Below, piece by piece: positions 1 through 8,359 of a DNA stretch of 34,616 nt (position 1 is the first letter of the stretch; every line of letters starts with the position of its first letter). The notes below the pieces were generated by a model, which was not told where the DNA came from, searched no databases, and was given only the letters and a program-made list of their open reading frames with translations. Origin of the DNA: Geoglobus sp. (lineage in GTDB: Archaea > Halobacteriota > Archaeoglobi > Archaeoglobales > Archaeoglobaceae). The DNA lies in assembly GCA_015522195.1 (NCBI GenBank), contig WAMS01000099.1, positions 1 to 34,616 on the forward strand, written 5' to 3'. A program made the translations under genes and the position numbers.

Positions 1-2
1 GA

Positions 3-170
3 ACTCTCAGGAGCTGGAGCAGGAAGGAGCTTGAGGAGGAGCTCAGAATGCGTGAGAGGGTTCTTCAGTACATGCTTGACAACAGCATAAGGGATTTCAG
101 GGAGGTGGCAAGGATAATTCAGACGTATCAGGTTGATCCGGAGAGGGTGGTGATGGAATTTGGTCTTTAG
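3..170 (+). CDS. Type II/IV secretion system ATPase (GspE/TadA/FlaI-like), C-terminal fragment, truncated by window start
   Basis: Open frame from position 3 to TAG 168-170: TRSWSRKELEEELRMRERVLQYMLDNSIRDFREVARIIQTYQVDPERVVMEFGL*. This resembles archaeal secretion ATPase C-termini and lies directly upstream of a T2SF-type membrane protein. Confidence 0.75.
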   Translation, partial: TLRSWSRKELEEELRMRERVLQYMLDNSIRDFREVARIIQTYQVDPERVVMEFGL

Positions 171-2064
171 AAATGAGAACCAGATAACAAAGCTGGCATA
201 CAGATTGTTTGGTGAAAGAGCCAGAATCAAGCTGTCCGATTACTACGATCTCGGCCAGAAATTACAGCAGGCTCTCATAAACATACCTCCAGATGTTTAC
301 GTGGCAACACAGATTCTCTTTTCATTTATAATGGCAGTAATAGGTTTGATCGTGGGAGCGATTGTTGCGTTCCTCCTCTACTTCTTTTTCGAAATTCCCA
401 AGTTTGACATATACTTCCCTGAACCGTTTCTAACATTCTGGCTCACATACAGGAAATTCTTTATCAGCATAATATCAGCTCTATTTATCGCCATTATATT
501 TTACATGATAGGGCAGCTGATTTTCAAAATCTATCCCGGATACATTGTAAGTGACAGAAAAAGCAAGATAGACAAGCTCCTTCCAAATGCCACCACCTTC
601 ATGTACTCACTCAGTTCCGGAGGAATGCCACTGATACAGATATTCAAGTCGATCTCATCATACGAAGATGTTTACAGTGAACTCGCCAAGGAGTTTGGCA
701 GAATTGTCATGGAAATTGAAGCTCTCGGGATGGATCTCAGAAGCGCTCTGACCAAGGCAATTGAGCTGACTCCTTCAAAAAATCTTTCCGATCTCTTTCA
801 GGGTTTGATAACCGTTATAGAAAGCGGAGGTGATGTAACATCCTATTTCAGAGAGAGGGCTGACTATTACCTGGAAATGGCAAGGCAGGACCAGAAAAAC
901 TTTCTTGATTTCCTGAGTCTCATGGCTGAAAGCTACATAACTGCATTTGTTGCAGGGCCTCTGTTTCTGATAATAATCCAAACAGTTATGGCAGTTATGG
1001 GAGAGTCTGATGTCAATCTGCTTTACGCTGTGGTCTACATGATAATCCCAGTTGGTGCATTCTTTTTCGCTGTTGTTATAAAACTGATAAGTCCTGTGGA
1101 AGTTGGAAGAGCCCCGCTTATCAAGGAAAAAAATATTATCGAGCGAGATATTGACGAAACAATACTCAAAAAATGGAGATCATGGAAAACAAAAAAGACA
1201 CTCAACCCAAAAAAGCTCCTGATTGACCATCCTGAAATTGTTTTCATCTTCTCAGTTCCAGCAGCCATTGTTTTTGCGGTGCTTGGAATAATGCTCTATC
1301 CATTCTCCCCAACAATAGACTGGCTATTTCTTGTGGATGATCACATCTTCATCTCAATTGTGATCGCCCTGCTACCTTACGCAATTGCCTATCAGATCCA
1401 TAAAAGGAGAGTTGGGATGGTGCTCAAGCTCACACCTGTATTCCTAAACAGAATCGCATCAATGAACGAAAGCGGTATGAGCGTTACAAGAGCCATCAGA
1501 ACTCTTGCAAGAACAGATACAACACCACTGAAAAAAGAAATAGAAAAAATAGAAAAGGATCTGGAGTGGAATGTCAGCCTCATGGATGCGCTTATAAGAT
1601 TTGCCAACAGAATGAGAACCTATGAACTGACGAGAACAATTGTTCTGCTTGTTGAATCTCTCAGAAGCACGCCCAATGTTACTGAGGTTCTCAGAATTTC
1701 GGCCATGGATGCAAGCAATGCAGAACTCCTCAGAAGGGAGAGAATAAAGAACATGTCAATGTATGTGATGATAATCTACATAAGCTTCTTTGTGTTCATA
1801 GGGATAGTTTACATAATCTCGACAACCTTCCTCTCAGTTCTGGCAGAGAGCACATCAAAGATAGCAACAGGAGGGGGATTTATGGGTATGGGGGCAATAG
1901 ATGAGGAATTCTACAAGGGTATATTCATGCATGCTGCTGTTTTTCAGGGGATATTTGCGGGGCTTGTTGCAGGGGTTATGGGCGAGGGAGATTTCTCATC
2001 TGGAGTGAAGCACAGCCTTATAATGCTTCTTTTCGCATACTTTCTATTCACCCTTTTCATTTAA
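160..2064 (+). CDS. Type II secretion system F / TadC / FlaJ-like membrane protein (two T2SF-like halves)
   Basis: 634-aa ORF overlapping the ATPase stop. Contains two halves with multiple TM segments and T2SF-like motifs ('LPNATTFMYSLSSGGMPLIQIFKSIS', 'LTPVFLNRIASMNESGMSVTRAIRTLA'). Confidence 0.85.
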   Translation: MVFRNENQITKLAYRLFGERARIKLSDYYDLGQKLQQALINIPPDVYVATQILFSFIMAVIGLIVGAIVAFLLYFFFEIPKFDIYFPEPFLTFWLTYRKFFISIISALFIAIIFYMIGQLIFKIYPGYIVSDRKSKIDKLLPNATTFMYSLSSGGMPLIQIFKSISSYEDVYSELAKEFGRIVMEIEALGMDLRSALTKAIELTPSKNLSDLFQGLITVIESGGDVTSYFRERADYYLEMARQDQKNFLDFLSLMAESYITAFVAGPLFLIIIQTVMAVMGESDVNLLYAVVYMIIPVGAFFFAVVIKLISPVEVGRAPLIKEKNIIERDIDETILKKWRSWKTKKTLNPKKLLIDHPEIVFIFSVPAAIVFAVLGIMLYPFSPTIDWLFLVDDHIFISIVIALLPYAIAYQIHKRRVGMVLKLTPVFLNRIASMNESGMSVTRAIRTLARTDTTPLKKEIEKIEKDLEWNVSLMDALIRFANRMRTYELTRTIVLLVESLRSTPNVTEVLRISAMDASNAELLRRERIKNMSMYVMIIYISFFVFIGIVYIISTTFLSVLAESTSKIATGGGFMGMGAIDEEFYKGIFMHAAVFQGIFAGLVAGVMGEGDFSSGVKHSLIMLLFAYFLFTLFI

Positions 2065-2841
2065 TGCAATAAACACGGCAGACAGAATCATGGCCGCACC
2101 TGCAAGCTGTAAACCGGAAAGAATTTCGCTGAATGCCAGATAGCCAACCATGCCTGCAGTAACAGGTTCTATCAGCGCAATTATGGGACCCTTTTCAACC
2201 CTGACCCTTGCCATTCCGTAGCTCAAAAGAATAAATGGAATCGCAGTTGGAATTAGTCCAAGACCGAGAATCAGAGGTATGCTGCCCGTCTCAAATCTGA
2301 AGAAGGGTACAAGGATTGTCATACCAACTGCAAGGTTGGAAAAGGTAATCTGAATGGGACTGTAGGTCCTTCCAATCTTGCTGAGCATGATAAAAACACC
2401 TGCATAAGCAACACCCGATAGAATACCAGAAATCAAACCTATATTAAGTTCCTTTTCCGGCAATAAAAGGAGATACAATCCAGCAATCCCTATAACAAGA
2501 GAGATGACAGAGTTTTTTGAGATTCTCCCCTGAAAAATGGAGTAAACCATCACATAAATCGGTGCCATGTAAAGAAGCAACGCAGCCATTGCAGCGCTCA
2601 GGTGCGTGATGGCAGTAATGTACAGAAAAACCTCGGTGACGTTAAACAAACCAAGCATGACAAGACTGATGCTGAAAACAGGCCTTTCCCGCCTAATGAG
2701 TAAAAAAAGGCCAACAAAGAATGCACCAAAAAACATTCTGTAAAAGGTGGATGAAACCGGTGGGAGTGAAAGCGATTTTATGAAAAACGGTAAAGTTCCC
2801 ATCATCACTGCTGAGATGAGTACAGCTCCTTCACCTCTCAT
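2044..2841 (-). CDS. EamA/DMT-superfamily permease
   Basis: 265-aa, ~10 TM protein with EamA-like repeats ('SAAMAALLLYMAPIYVMVYSIF', 'PTAIPFILLSYGMARVRVEKGPIIALIEPV'). Confidence 0.85.
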   Translation of the reverse strand: MRGEGAVLISAVMMGTLPFFIKSLSLPPVSSTFYRMFFGAFFVGLFLLIRRERPVFSISLVMLGLFNVTEVFLYITAITHLSAAMAALLLYMAPIYVMVYSIFQGRISKNSVISLVIGIAGLYLLLLPEKELNIGLISGILSGVAYAGVFIMLSKIGRTYSPIQITFSNLAVGMTILVPFFRFETGSIPLILGLGLIPTAIPFILLSYGMARVRVEKGPIIALIEPVTAGMVGYLAFSEILSGLQLAGAAMILSAVFIALNEKGE

Positions 2842-2900
2842 TATGATTAAAAAAACAGATTGATCATATTTAATTTTATGTTCACAACATCTGTGAAGAT

Positions 2901-3209
2901 GGTGGGCACGCCTCGGGTCGACCCTTCCAGCAGAGAGCTACCCCTCCGGCCTCCATCCTCCCCGCTCCCCTGGAAGCGCTGAGCGTCCGGGGTGAGCCTG
3001 CTCCCTTCCGGGCCTGAGCCAGTGCCCCCGGCAAATACGGTGGACATCTCCTCCGAGAAGCCCGACCGTAACCGTCAGCCCTCCAGGACGGGGATTCTAC
3101 GAAGGCCGGAGGTTCACTCCCTGCCTTCCAGGTCTTCCCTCGGCTTCGGCTCCCGCGTATCGGCGATTTCGGGTTACAGGGGACGCCGAACCCCCCAGCC
3201 TAGCCCACC
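2901..3209 (-). ncRNA. ffs: Archaeal signal recognition particle RNA (7S/SRP RNA)
   Basis: GC-rich block in an AT-richer context. The minus strand reads GGTGGGCTAGGCTGGGGGGTTCGGCGTCCCCTGTAACCCG... (Alu domain with TGTAAC). It contains GCTCAGGCCCGGAAGGGAGCAGGCTC (helix 8 signature) and ends ...GCCCACC, complementary to the 5' GGTGGGC. Length is about 309 nt, with TATA (TTTTATAC) about 25 bp upstream. Confidence 0.95.
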
Positions 3210-3230
3210 GAAAATCATTACAGAGGATGG

Positions 3231-3238
3231 GTATAAAA
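3231..3238 (-). promoter_or_regulatory. TATA box of the SRP RNA gene
   Basis: Minus-strand TTTTATAC centred about 25 nt upstream of the SRP RNA 5' end defined by the terminal helix. Confidence 0.7.
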
Positions 3239-3252
3239 CATTAATCAATCAT

Positions 3253-3543
3253 TCATTTCTCAGCCACAAGGCTGGCAAGAATTTTCCCCTCCTCAGTCAG
3301 AGTGAGAACTTCATCAGATTCGTCAACACACCCGCTGTTCCGAAGCACATCGATGTGATACCTGAGTATCCTCTCGTCAACATTCAAGAGCTTTTTTAGC
3401 TCTGAAAAATTCATATCACCTTCAATCATATGTTTCAGGATTTTTCTTCTTATGGAGTTGTTTATTGCCATTTTAAATCTTCTTCTGAATTCTTCTGCTT
3501 CTTCAGGAGATCCAGCACTTATCCAGTCTTCAAATCTCATCAA
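3253..3543 (-). CDS. Winged-helix DNA-binding transcriptional regulator (ArsR-like fold)
   Basis: 96-aa ORF with wHTH pattern 'NSIRRKILKHMIEGDMNFSELKKLLNVDERILRYHIDVLRNSGCVDESDEVLTLTEEGKILASLV'. Confidence 0.8.
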   Translation of the reverse strand: MMRFEDWISAGSPEEAEEFRRRFKMAINNSIRRKILKHMIEGDMNFSELKKLLNVDERILRYHIDVLRNSGCVDESDEVLTLTEEGKILASLVAEK

Positions 3544-3609
3544 TTCTCTCTCAGAACATGTGGAGATTAATTTTTCCCCTCACTATTTGGGAAGTCTGTA
3601 TACTTCAGA

Positions 3610-3898
3610 ATGGACAGTATTGCACCGTGCTCCGGTATTGACTTGCAGAGCCAAGGTGGAAAGTGCGCATTTACAGGAATGTAATCGGTGAAATTTGAAA
3701 ACCCTGAAAATAAATGGATGCATATTCTTGATGAGCTAAAAAGGACTGAAATTCCCTAAGAACACTGTACAAAAGATGCCATCAGATGATGTAAAGAGAT
3801 TCAGAATATTCCTGGAGGAGAGGAGAATAAAAAAACCAGAGGAGCGTGTTGCTGGGGAGATGGTGAAGCTGGCTGGTAGATTACTGACAGAGAATTGA
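3610..3898 (+). pseudogene. Probable decayed small gene (one in-frame TAA and one frameshift)
   Basis: ATG 3610 frame reads MDSIAPCSGIDLQSQGGKCAFTGM*SVKFENPENKWMHILDELKRTEIP* (TAA at 3682 and 3757). The +1 frame continues from 3758 as KNTVQKMPSDDVKRFRIFLEERRIKKPEERVAGEMVKLAGRLLTEN* (TGA 3896). The composition is protein-like across both breaks. Confidence 0.5.
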
Positions 3899-3979
3899 GA
3901 GTTGATGTGAAAACCGAGCCCTTTCAGAGCCTGAAAAATGGGAAACTTATTTAAATAATATTTCAGGATGTTTATCAAG

Positions 3980-4885
3980 ATGATTGAAACCTGGGAAGAA
4001 TACAGGATTATCAATTCAGCACTGGAAGAGCTCGTGAATGGTCTCAGAACCCTTCCTAAGGTAAAAAAAGCTGTCAACCACCTCATAAAAGCCGGTGGAA
4101 AGAGAACAAGACCCATAATCGTTCTTTTAAGTGGAAAGCTTGGAGGCGGGGATTACAGATCCCTGATTGACATGGCCCTTGCTGTCGAGCTCATCCATAC
4201 TGCAAGTCTTGCCCATGATGACATTATAGACAGAGGAGTCGTCAGGAGAAATGTGGAGACATTGAACGTTAAATATGATCCAGCCCTTGCCATGCTTGTT
4301 GGAGACTGGCTAATTTCAAAATCGGTTGAACTCACATCCAAATATGGAAATGAAGTCGTGAAAAATTTTGCCCGCACGGGAATGGTTATGAGTGAAGGAG
4401 AAATAATGGATGTTTACAGCCTAAAAGAAGAATTTGGAGAAAATGAATACTACAGATGTATCGAATCCAAAACTGCGTCTCTATTTGCCTATGCAGCCAA
4501 AAACGCCTACAAGTACATTACAGGTGATGAAAGGAAAGCAGAGATACTTTATCAGTATGGATTGAATCTCGGAAGAGCTTATCAGCTTGTAGATGATTTT
4601 CTGGAGTTTCTTGACATCTTTGAAGATAAAAAAAGCGAGTTTGAATCGACGACACTTCCAATGCTTCTTGAAAGAAAGTTCGGTTTTGAGGAATCTGTTA
4701 AAATGATGCTGAATCTTATCAGAGAATTCATAGAGAGGAGTAAAAAAGCATTGGAGGTATTTCCGTCATCTGAAGCGAAGGAAAAGCTCATCTACCTTAT
4801 AAACTACATGACTGTTGACATGATAAGGAACTATGCTTCAAAAGACGGGAGGATGGTGTCACTTATAGAGTCTCACTATCTTTGA
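3980..4885 (+). CDS. Polyprenyl synthetase family protein (geranylgeranyl/farnesyl diphosphate synthase-like)
   Basis: Aspartate-rich motifs 'HTASLAHDDIIDRG' and 'LVDDFLEFLD', plus 'GGKRTRP'. The ATG at 3980 fits a leaderless start about 28 nt after TATA (TTATTTAAATAATA); the ORF track begins at 3968. Confidence 0.9.
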   Translation: MIETWEEYRIINSALEELVNGLRTLPKVKKAVNHLIKAGGKRTRPIIVLLSGKLGGGDYRSLIDMALAVELIHTASLAHDDIIDRGVVRRNVETLNVKYDPALAMLVGDWLISKSVELTSKYGNEVVKNFARTGMVMSEGEIMDVYSLKEEFGENEYYRCIESKTASLFAYAAKNAYKYITGDERKAEILYQYGLNLGRAYQLVDDFLEFLDIFEDKKSEFESTTLPMLLERKFGFEESVKMMLNLIREFIERSKKALEVFPSSEAKEKLIYLINYMTVDMIRNYASKDGRMVSLIESHYL

Positions 4886-5497
4886 CGAGTTTTTCAGAGC
4901 TCTCTCCACGTCATCCACTCCCGACCCCTTCAGAATCTCAACAGCCTGTTTTTCCAGAATAAAATCAGATGGCGAGTGGGCATCTGTGTTTATCACCAGC
5001 TCAACCCCAAACTCCTGCGAAATTTTTGCAACATGACCGTTCGTGAGGCAGTGACCTCTTCTTGAAGTTATCTCAAAGAAAACCCCGTTTTCAGATGCTT
5101 TTTCAGCGGTTTTTTCATCCACAAGACCGGGATGAGCGAGTATGTCTATCTCTTCCTGAACCGACACGAAATTGGTTCCGCTTCTAACAGGCTCGACAAG
5201 CGTTTCACCATGAACAACAACAAGCTCAGCTCCGATTTTTCTTGCAGTTTTAACGGCCCTTGGTATGAGTCTTGGAGGGAGGTGTGTTAGCTCAATACCT
5301 GCAACCATTGTCAGCCCGTAATCATCTGCATGTTCCTTGAATTTCAGCATTGAATTTACTATGAATTCCATGTTTGAAAAATCAGCATGATCAGTTATGG
5401 CAAAGGCCTCATGTCCCAGCTCTGAAAGTCTTCTTGCTATTTCTGAGGGTATGAGCTCACCATCACTGAATACTGAATGGATGTGGAGGTCTATCAT
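4859..5497 (-). CDS. PHP-domain phosphoesterase (histidinol-phosphatase-like)
   Basis: 'MIDLHIHSVFSDGELIPSEIARR...ITDHADFSN...VVHGET...ILAHPG...INTDAHSPSD' matches PHP metal-binding motifs. Confidence 0.9.
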   Translation of the reverse strand: MIDLHIHSVFSDGELIPSEIARRLSELGHEAFAITDHADFSNMEFIVNSMLKFKEHADDYGLTMVAGIELTHLPPRLIPRAVKTARKIGAELVVVHGETLVEPVRSGTNFVSVQEEIDILAHPGLVDEKTAEKASENGVFFEITSRRGHCLTNGHVAKISQEFGVELVINTDAHSPSDFILEKQAVEILKGSGVDDVERALKNSSKIVRLYK

Positions 5498-5534
5498 ACA
5501 AAAGGATTAAATAGGGAGGGATAATAATCTTTCT

Positions 5535-5825
5535 GTGGCGGGAATAAGGAGACTCGTACTTGATGTTCTGAAACCACATGAACCCAGCAACCTGTTGCTT
5601 GCAAAAATACTCAGTGAACTCGATTTTGTTGATGGAGTCAACTTGAGCCTCTATGAGATCGACCAGAACACTGAAAACGTGAAGATAACAATAGTCGGGG
5701 ATGAGATGGATTTTGAAGAGATAAAAAGAACCATAGAAAGCCTTGGAGGGGTAATTCACAGTGTTGATGAAATTGTAGCAGGAAAGAGGATAGTTGAGAC
5801 CGTGCTGACTGAACAGGACAGGTAA
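5535..5825 (+). CDS. DUF211 family protein (GTG start)
   Basis: 96-aa '[85 protein letters not shown]' is typical of DUF211. Confidence 0.85.
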   Translation: MAGIRRLVLDVLKPHEPSNLLLAKILSELDFVDGVNLSLYEIDQNTENVKITIVGDEMDFEEIKRTIESLGGVIHSVDEIVAGKRIVETVLTEQDR

Positions 5826-5889
5826 GGAATATTTTTTATCTGGTTCCAAATCGAAAATAATTTATTTGTTTTATCTTACTCTTGCAATA

Positions 5890-7479
5890 ATGGATCTGAA
5901 CATCTGCATATCAGGTGCCGCCGGCGATGGTGTTAAGGAGGCTGGAGAGCTTTGTGGAAGGATTTTTGCGGATCTGGGATACAACGTATTCATCTATCAG
6001 GAATACCAGTCCATAATCAGAGGTGGTCACAACGCAAGTGTCGTCAGAATCTCAGATAAAAAAATCCACTCCCACAGGAAATATTATGAGCTTCTCATCT
6101 GTCTTGAGGATTACATTTACAGAATGCATTCACCCTACCTCAGAGGAGATGTGATATTCGACTCCAAATTCTCATGTGAGGGGATAGGTATTCCAATGAC
6201 AGAGATCGTAAAAGAGGAGCATGAACCAATGATTTTCAGAAACGCTGCATCAATTGGAGCTCTTTCAGCATATTTTGGCATAGATTTCGATACTGTTGAG
6301 GTAATGTTCAGAGAGAGATTCGGAGAAAAGGCAGAAGATGATATAGTGATTGCAGGAAGTGCTTATGAATATTACATGAAGAATTACAGCCCGAAGATGG
6401 AGATAAAAAGAAATGGACCCGGGAAAAAACTGGTTTCAGGAGCAGTTGCAGTTTCAGAAGGAATGGTTAACGCTGGACTCGAATACTACTACGCATATCC
6501 CATGACACCTGCATCTCCAGTTCTTCACTACCTTGTCAGAAGAAAAGGGGTCGTGGCATACCAGCCTGAAAGTGAAATTTCAGCAATATCGATGACAGTG
6601 GGGTCTGCAATTGCAGGAAAGAGGAGTGCAACCGGTACAAGTGGAGGGGGATTTGCACTGATGTGTGAGTCAATAGGAATGGCTGGAATTGCAGAGATAC
6701 CTGTTCTGATAATTGAAGCCCAGAGATCCGGTCCATCAACAGGGATGGCAACATACAGCGGACAGGAGGACCTTGAGTTTGTTCTCCATCCATCTCATGG
6801 GGAGTTTCCACTTGTTGTTGCCAGCCCCTACTCCATAGAAGATGGATTCAGGATGGCCGGAGAGCTTCTGAACCTTGCATGGAAATACCAGACTCCAGCC
6901 ATACTTCTAACAGACAAGCATCTTGTTGAGAGCATAGAAACGGCATCAATCGATGAAAATTCGGTTAAAAAACAGGATATTGCCATAATTGACAGAAGTG
7001 AGGAAATTGTTAAGAGATACAGAATTACCGAAAGTGGAGTGTCGGATTATGCAGTTCCCCCGGCAATTGTCAAAATCAATTCAAATGAGCACGATGAATT
7101 TGGTCTGACCACAGATGATGCAGAAATCAGAAAGAAGATGCATGAGAAGAGAATGAAAAAGGACAAATTGATTGAGAGAGAAGTTTCTGACTCCGCCTAT
7201 CACCTGTTCTTCAGGGGACAGGAATGCATTGTAACATGGGGCTCAACATTCGGTGCTGTTTACGAGGTTGCTGAAGAACTGGGATACAGGGTGGCAGTTA
7301 TCAGATACATGAGACCATTTATTCCACCAAAACTAAGAAAGGCTGTGGTTGTAGAGTCCAACTACACAGGACAGCTTGCAAAAATGCTGAGAGAGAAGGC
7401 TGACATCGAAGTGGAAAGCATACTGAAATGGGATGGAAGACCATTCACACCTGAAGAATTGAGAGAAAGACTGGGGTGA
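5890..7479 (+). CDS. korA: 2-oxoacid:ferredoxin oxidoreductase, fused gamma-alpha subunit
   Basis: N-terminal gamma-type domain 'ICISGAAGDGVKEAGELCGRIFADLGYNVFIYQEYQSIIRGGHNASVVRIS' followed by an alpha domain ('YYYAYPMTPASPVLHYL', 'GTSGGGFALMCESIGMAGIAEIPVLIIEAQRSGPSTGMAT'). The start at 5890 is more probable than the track start at 5866. Confidence 0.88.
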   Translation: MDLNICISGAAGDGVKEAGELCGRIFADLGYNVFIYQEYQSIIRGGHNASVVRISDKKIHSHRKYYELLICLEDYIYRMHSPYLRGDVIFDSKFSCEGIGIPMTEIVKEEHEPMIFRNAASIGALSAYFGIDFDTVEVMFRERFGEKAEDDIVIAGSAYEYYMKNYSPKMEIKRNGPGKKLVSGAVAVSEGMVNAGLEYYYAYPMTPASPVLHYLVRRKGVVAYQPESEISAISMTVGSAIAGKRSATGTSGGGFALMCESIGMAGIAEIPVLIIEAQRSGPSTGMATYSGQEDLEFVLHPSHGEFPLVVASPYSIEDGFRMAGELLNLAWKYQTPAILLTDKHLVESIETASIDENSVKKQDIAIIDRSEEIVKRYRITESGVSDYAVPPAIVKINSNEHDEFGLTTDDAEIRKKMHEKRMKKDKLIEREVSDSAYHLFFRGQECIVTWGSTFGAVYEVAEELGYRVAVIRYMRPFIPPKLRKAVVVESNYTGQLAKMLREKADIEVESILKWDGRPFTPEELRERLG

Positions 7480-7484
7480 TTTAA

Positions 7485-8234
7485 TTGCTGAAAAAGATAG
7501 AGTGGTGCCCGGGATGTGGCAATTTTGGAATTTTGAAGGCATTCAACACCACAGTCGAAAAACTCAGCAACAGTGGAATCGATAGGGGAAGAATTGTGGT
7601 TGTGGCCGGGATAGGATGCCACGGGAAACTTCCAGATTACGTGGAGCTTCCCAGCTTCCACACCATCCACGGCAGGGTTCTTCCTGCTCTGACAGGAATA
7701 AAGCTTGCAAATCCTGATCTTTTTCCGGTTGGATTTTCAGGTGATGGAGACGCCATGAATGAGGGACTTGAACATCTCCTCCATTCCGCAAAGAGAAACA
7801 CTGACGTTACACTTTTCATGCATAATAACGGTGTTTTTGGACTTACAACAGGACAGTTTACAGCTACAACGCCGAAAGGTGTCAGAACCAGAACAACCCC
7901 TTACGGGAATCCTGAAGAGCCTCTCAATCCATCCCTCATAGCTCTCGTTTCAGGTGCAACTTTTGTTGCAAGAGCCTTCGCGGGAGACATGAAACAACTA
8001 TCTGAGATCATGTTTGAGGCGGTGATGCATAAAGGATTTTCCTTTGTCGAGATTCTCCAGCCCTGTGTGTCCTTCAACAACACCTGGGATTACTACAGAA
8101 AGAATGTTAAAAAAATAAAGACTCCGGAGAATTTCAGTGATGCGGTGAGAATATCGATAGATACACTGAACACAGGTATAATTTACAGAACGGAAAGAGA
8201 AACTTTTGAAGAGGCGATGATGAGAACAAAATGA
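7485..8234 (+). CDS. korB: 2-oxoacid:ferredoxin oxidoreductase, beta (TPP-binding) subunit (TTG start)
   Basis: 'WCPGCGNFGILKAF', 'GIGCHGKLPDY', 'TIHGRVLPALTGIKLANPDLFPVGFSGDGDAMNEG', 'MHNNGVFGLTTGQ' TPP-domain motifs. Confidence 0.9.
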   Translation: MLKKIEWCPGCGNFGILKAFNTTVEKLSNSGIDRGRIVVVAGIGCHGKLPDYVELPSFHTIHGRVLPALTGIKLANPDLFPVGFSGDGDAMNEGLEHLLHSAKRNTDVTLFMHNNGVFGLTTGQFTATTPKGVRTRTTPYGNPEEPLNPSLIALVSGATFVARAFAGDMKQLSEIMFEAVMHKGFSFVEILQPCVSFNNTWDYYRKNVKKIKTPENFSDAVRISIDTLNTGIIYRTERETFEEAMMRTK

Positions 8235-8359
8235 AAACCACTCTTCTTTACTGGCGGGGAAAATTTTAAAGCACCCTGCTTCAGACACCTGAATCAAAAA
8301 AAATTATATTACCGAAGAAAAATCAGATTGAGTTGAAACAATAAAAAGGGGTAAGGATC

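Noticed and set aside
2847-3399. ORFs 2847..3047(-) and 2992..3399(+)
   Set aside because: They overlay the SRP RNA; their composition reflects RNA GC content, not coding.
3682-3759. Stop-codon recoding (selenocysteine/pyrrolysine) in the 3610-3898 frame
   Set aside because: Both interruptions are TAA, not TGA or TAG, and the second also needs a frame change.
3736-4116. 126-aa minus-strand ORF
   Set aside because: Overlaps the prenyl synthase 5' end and the pseudogene; hydrophobic shadow ORF with no family resemblance.
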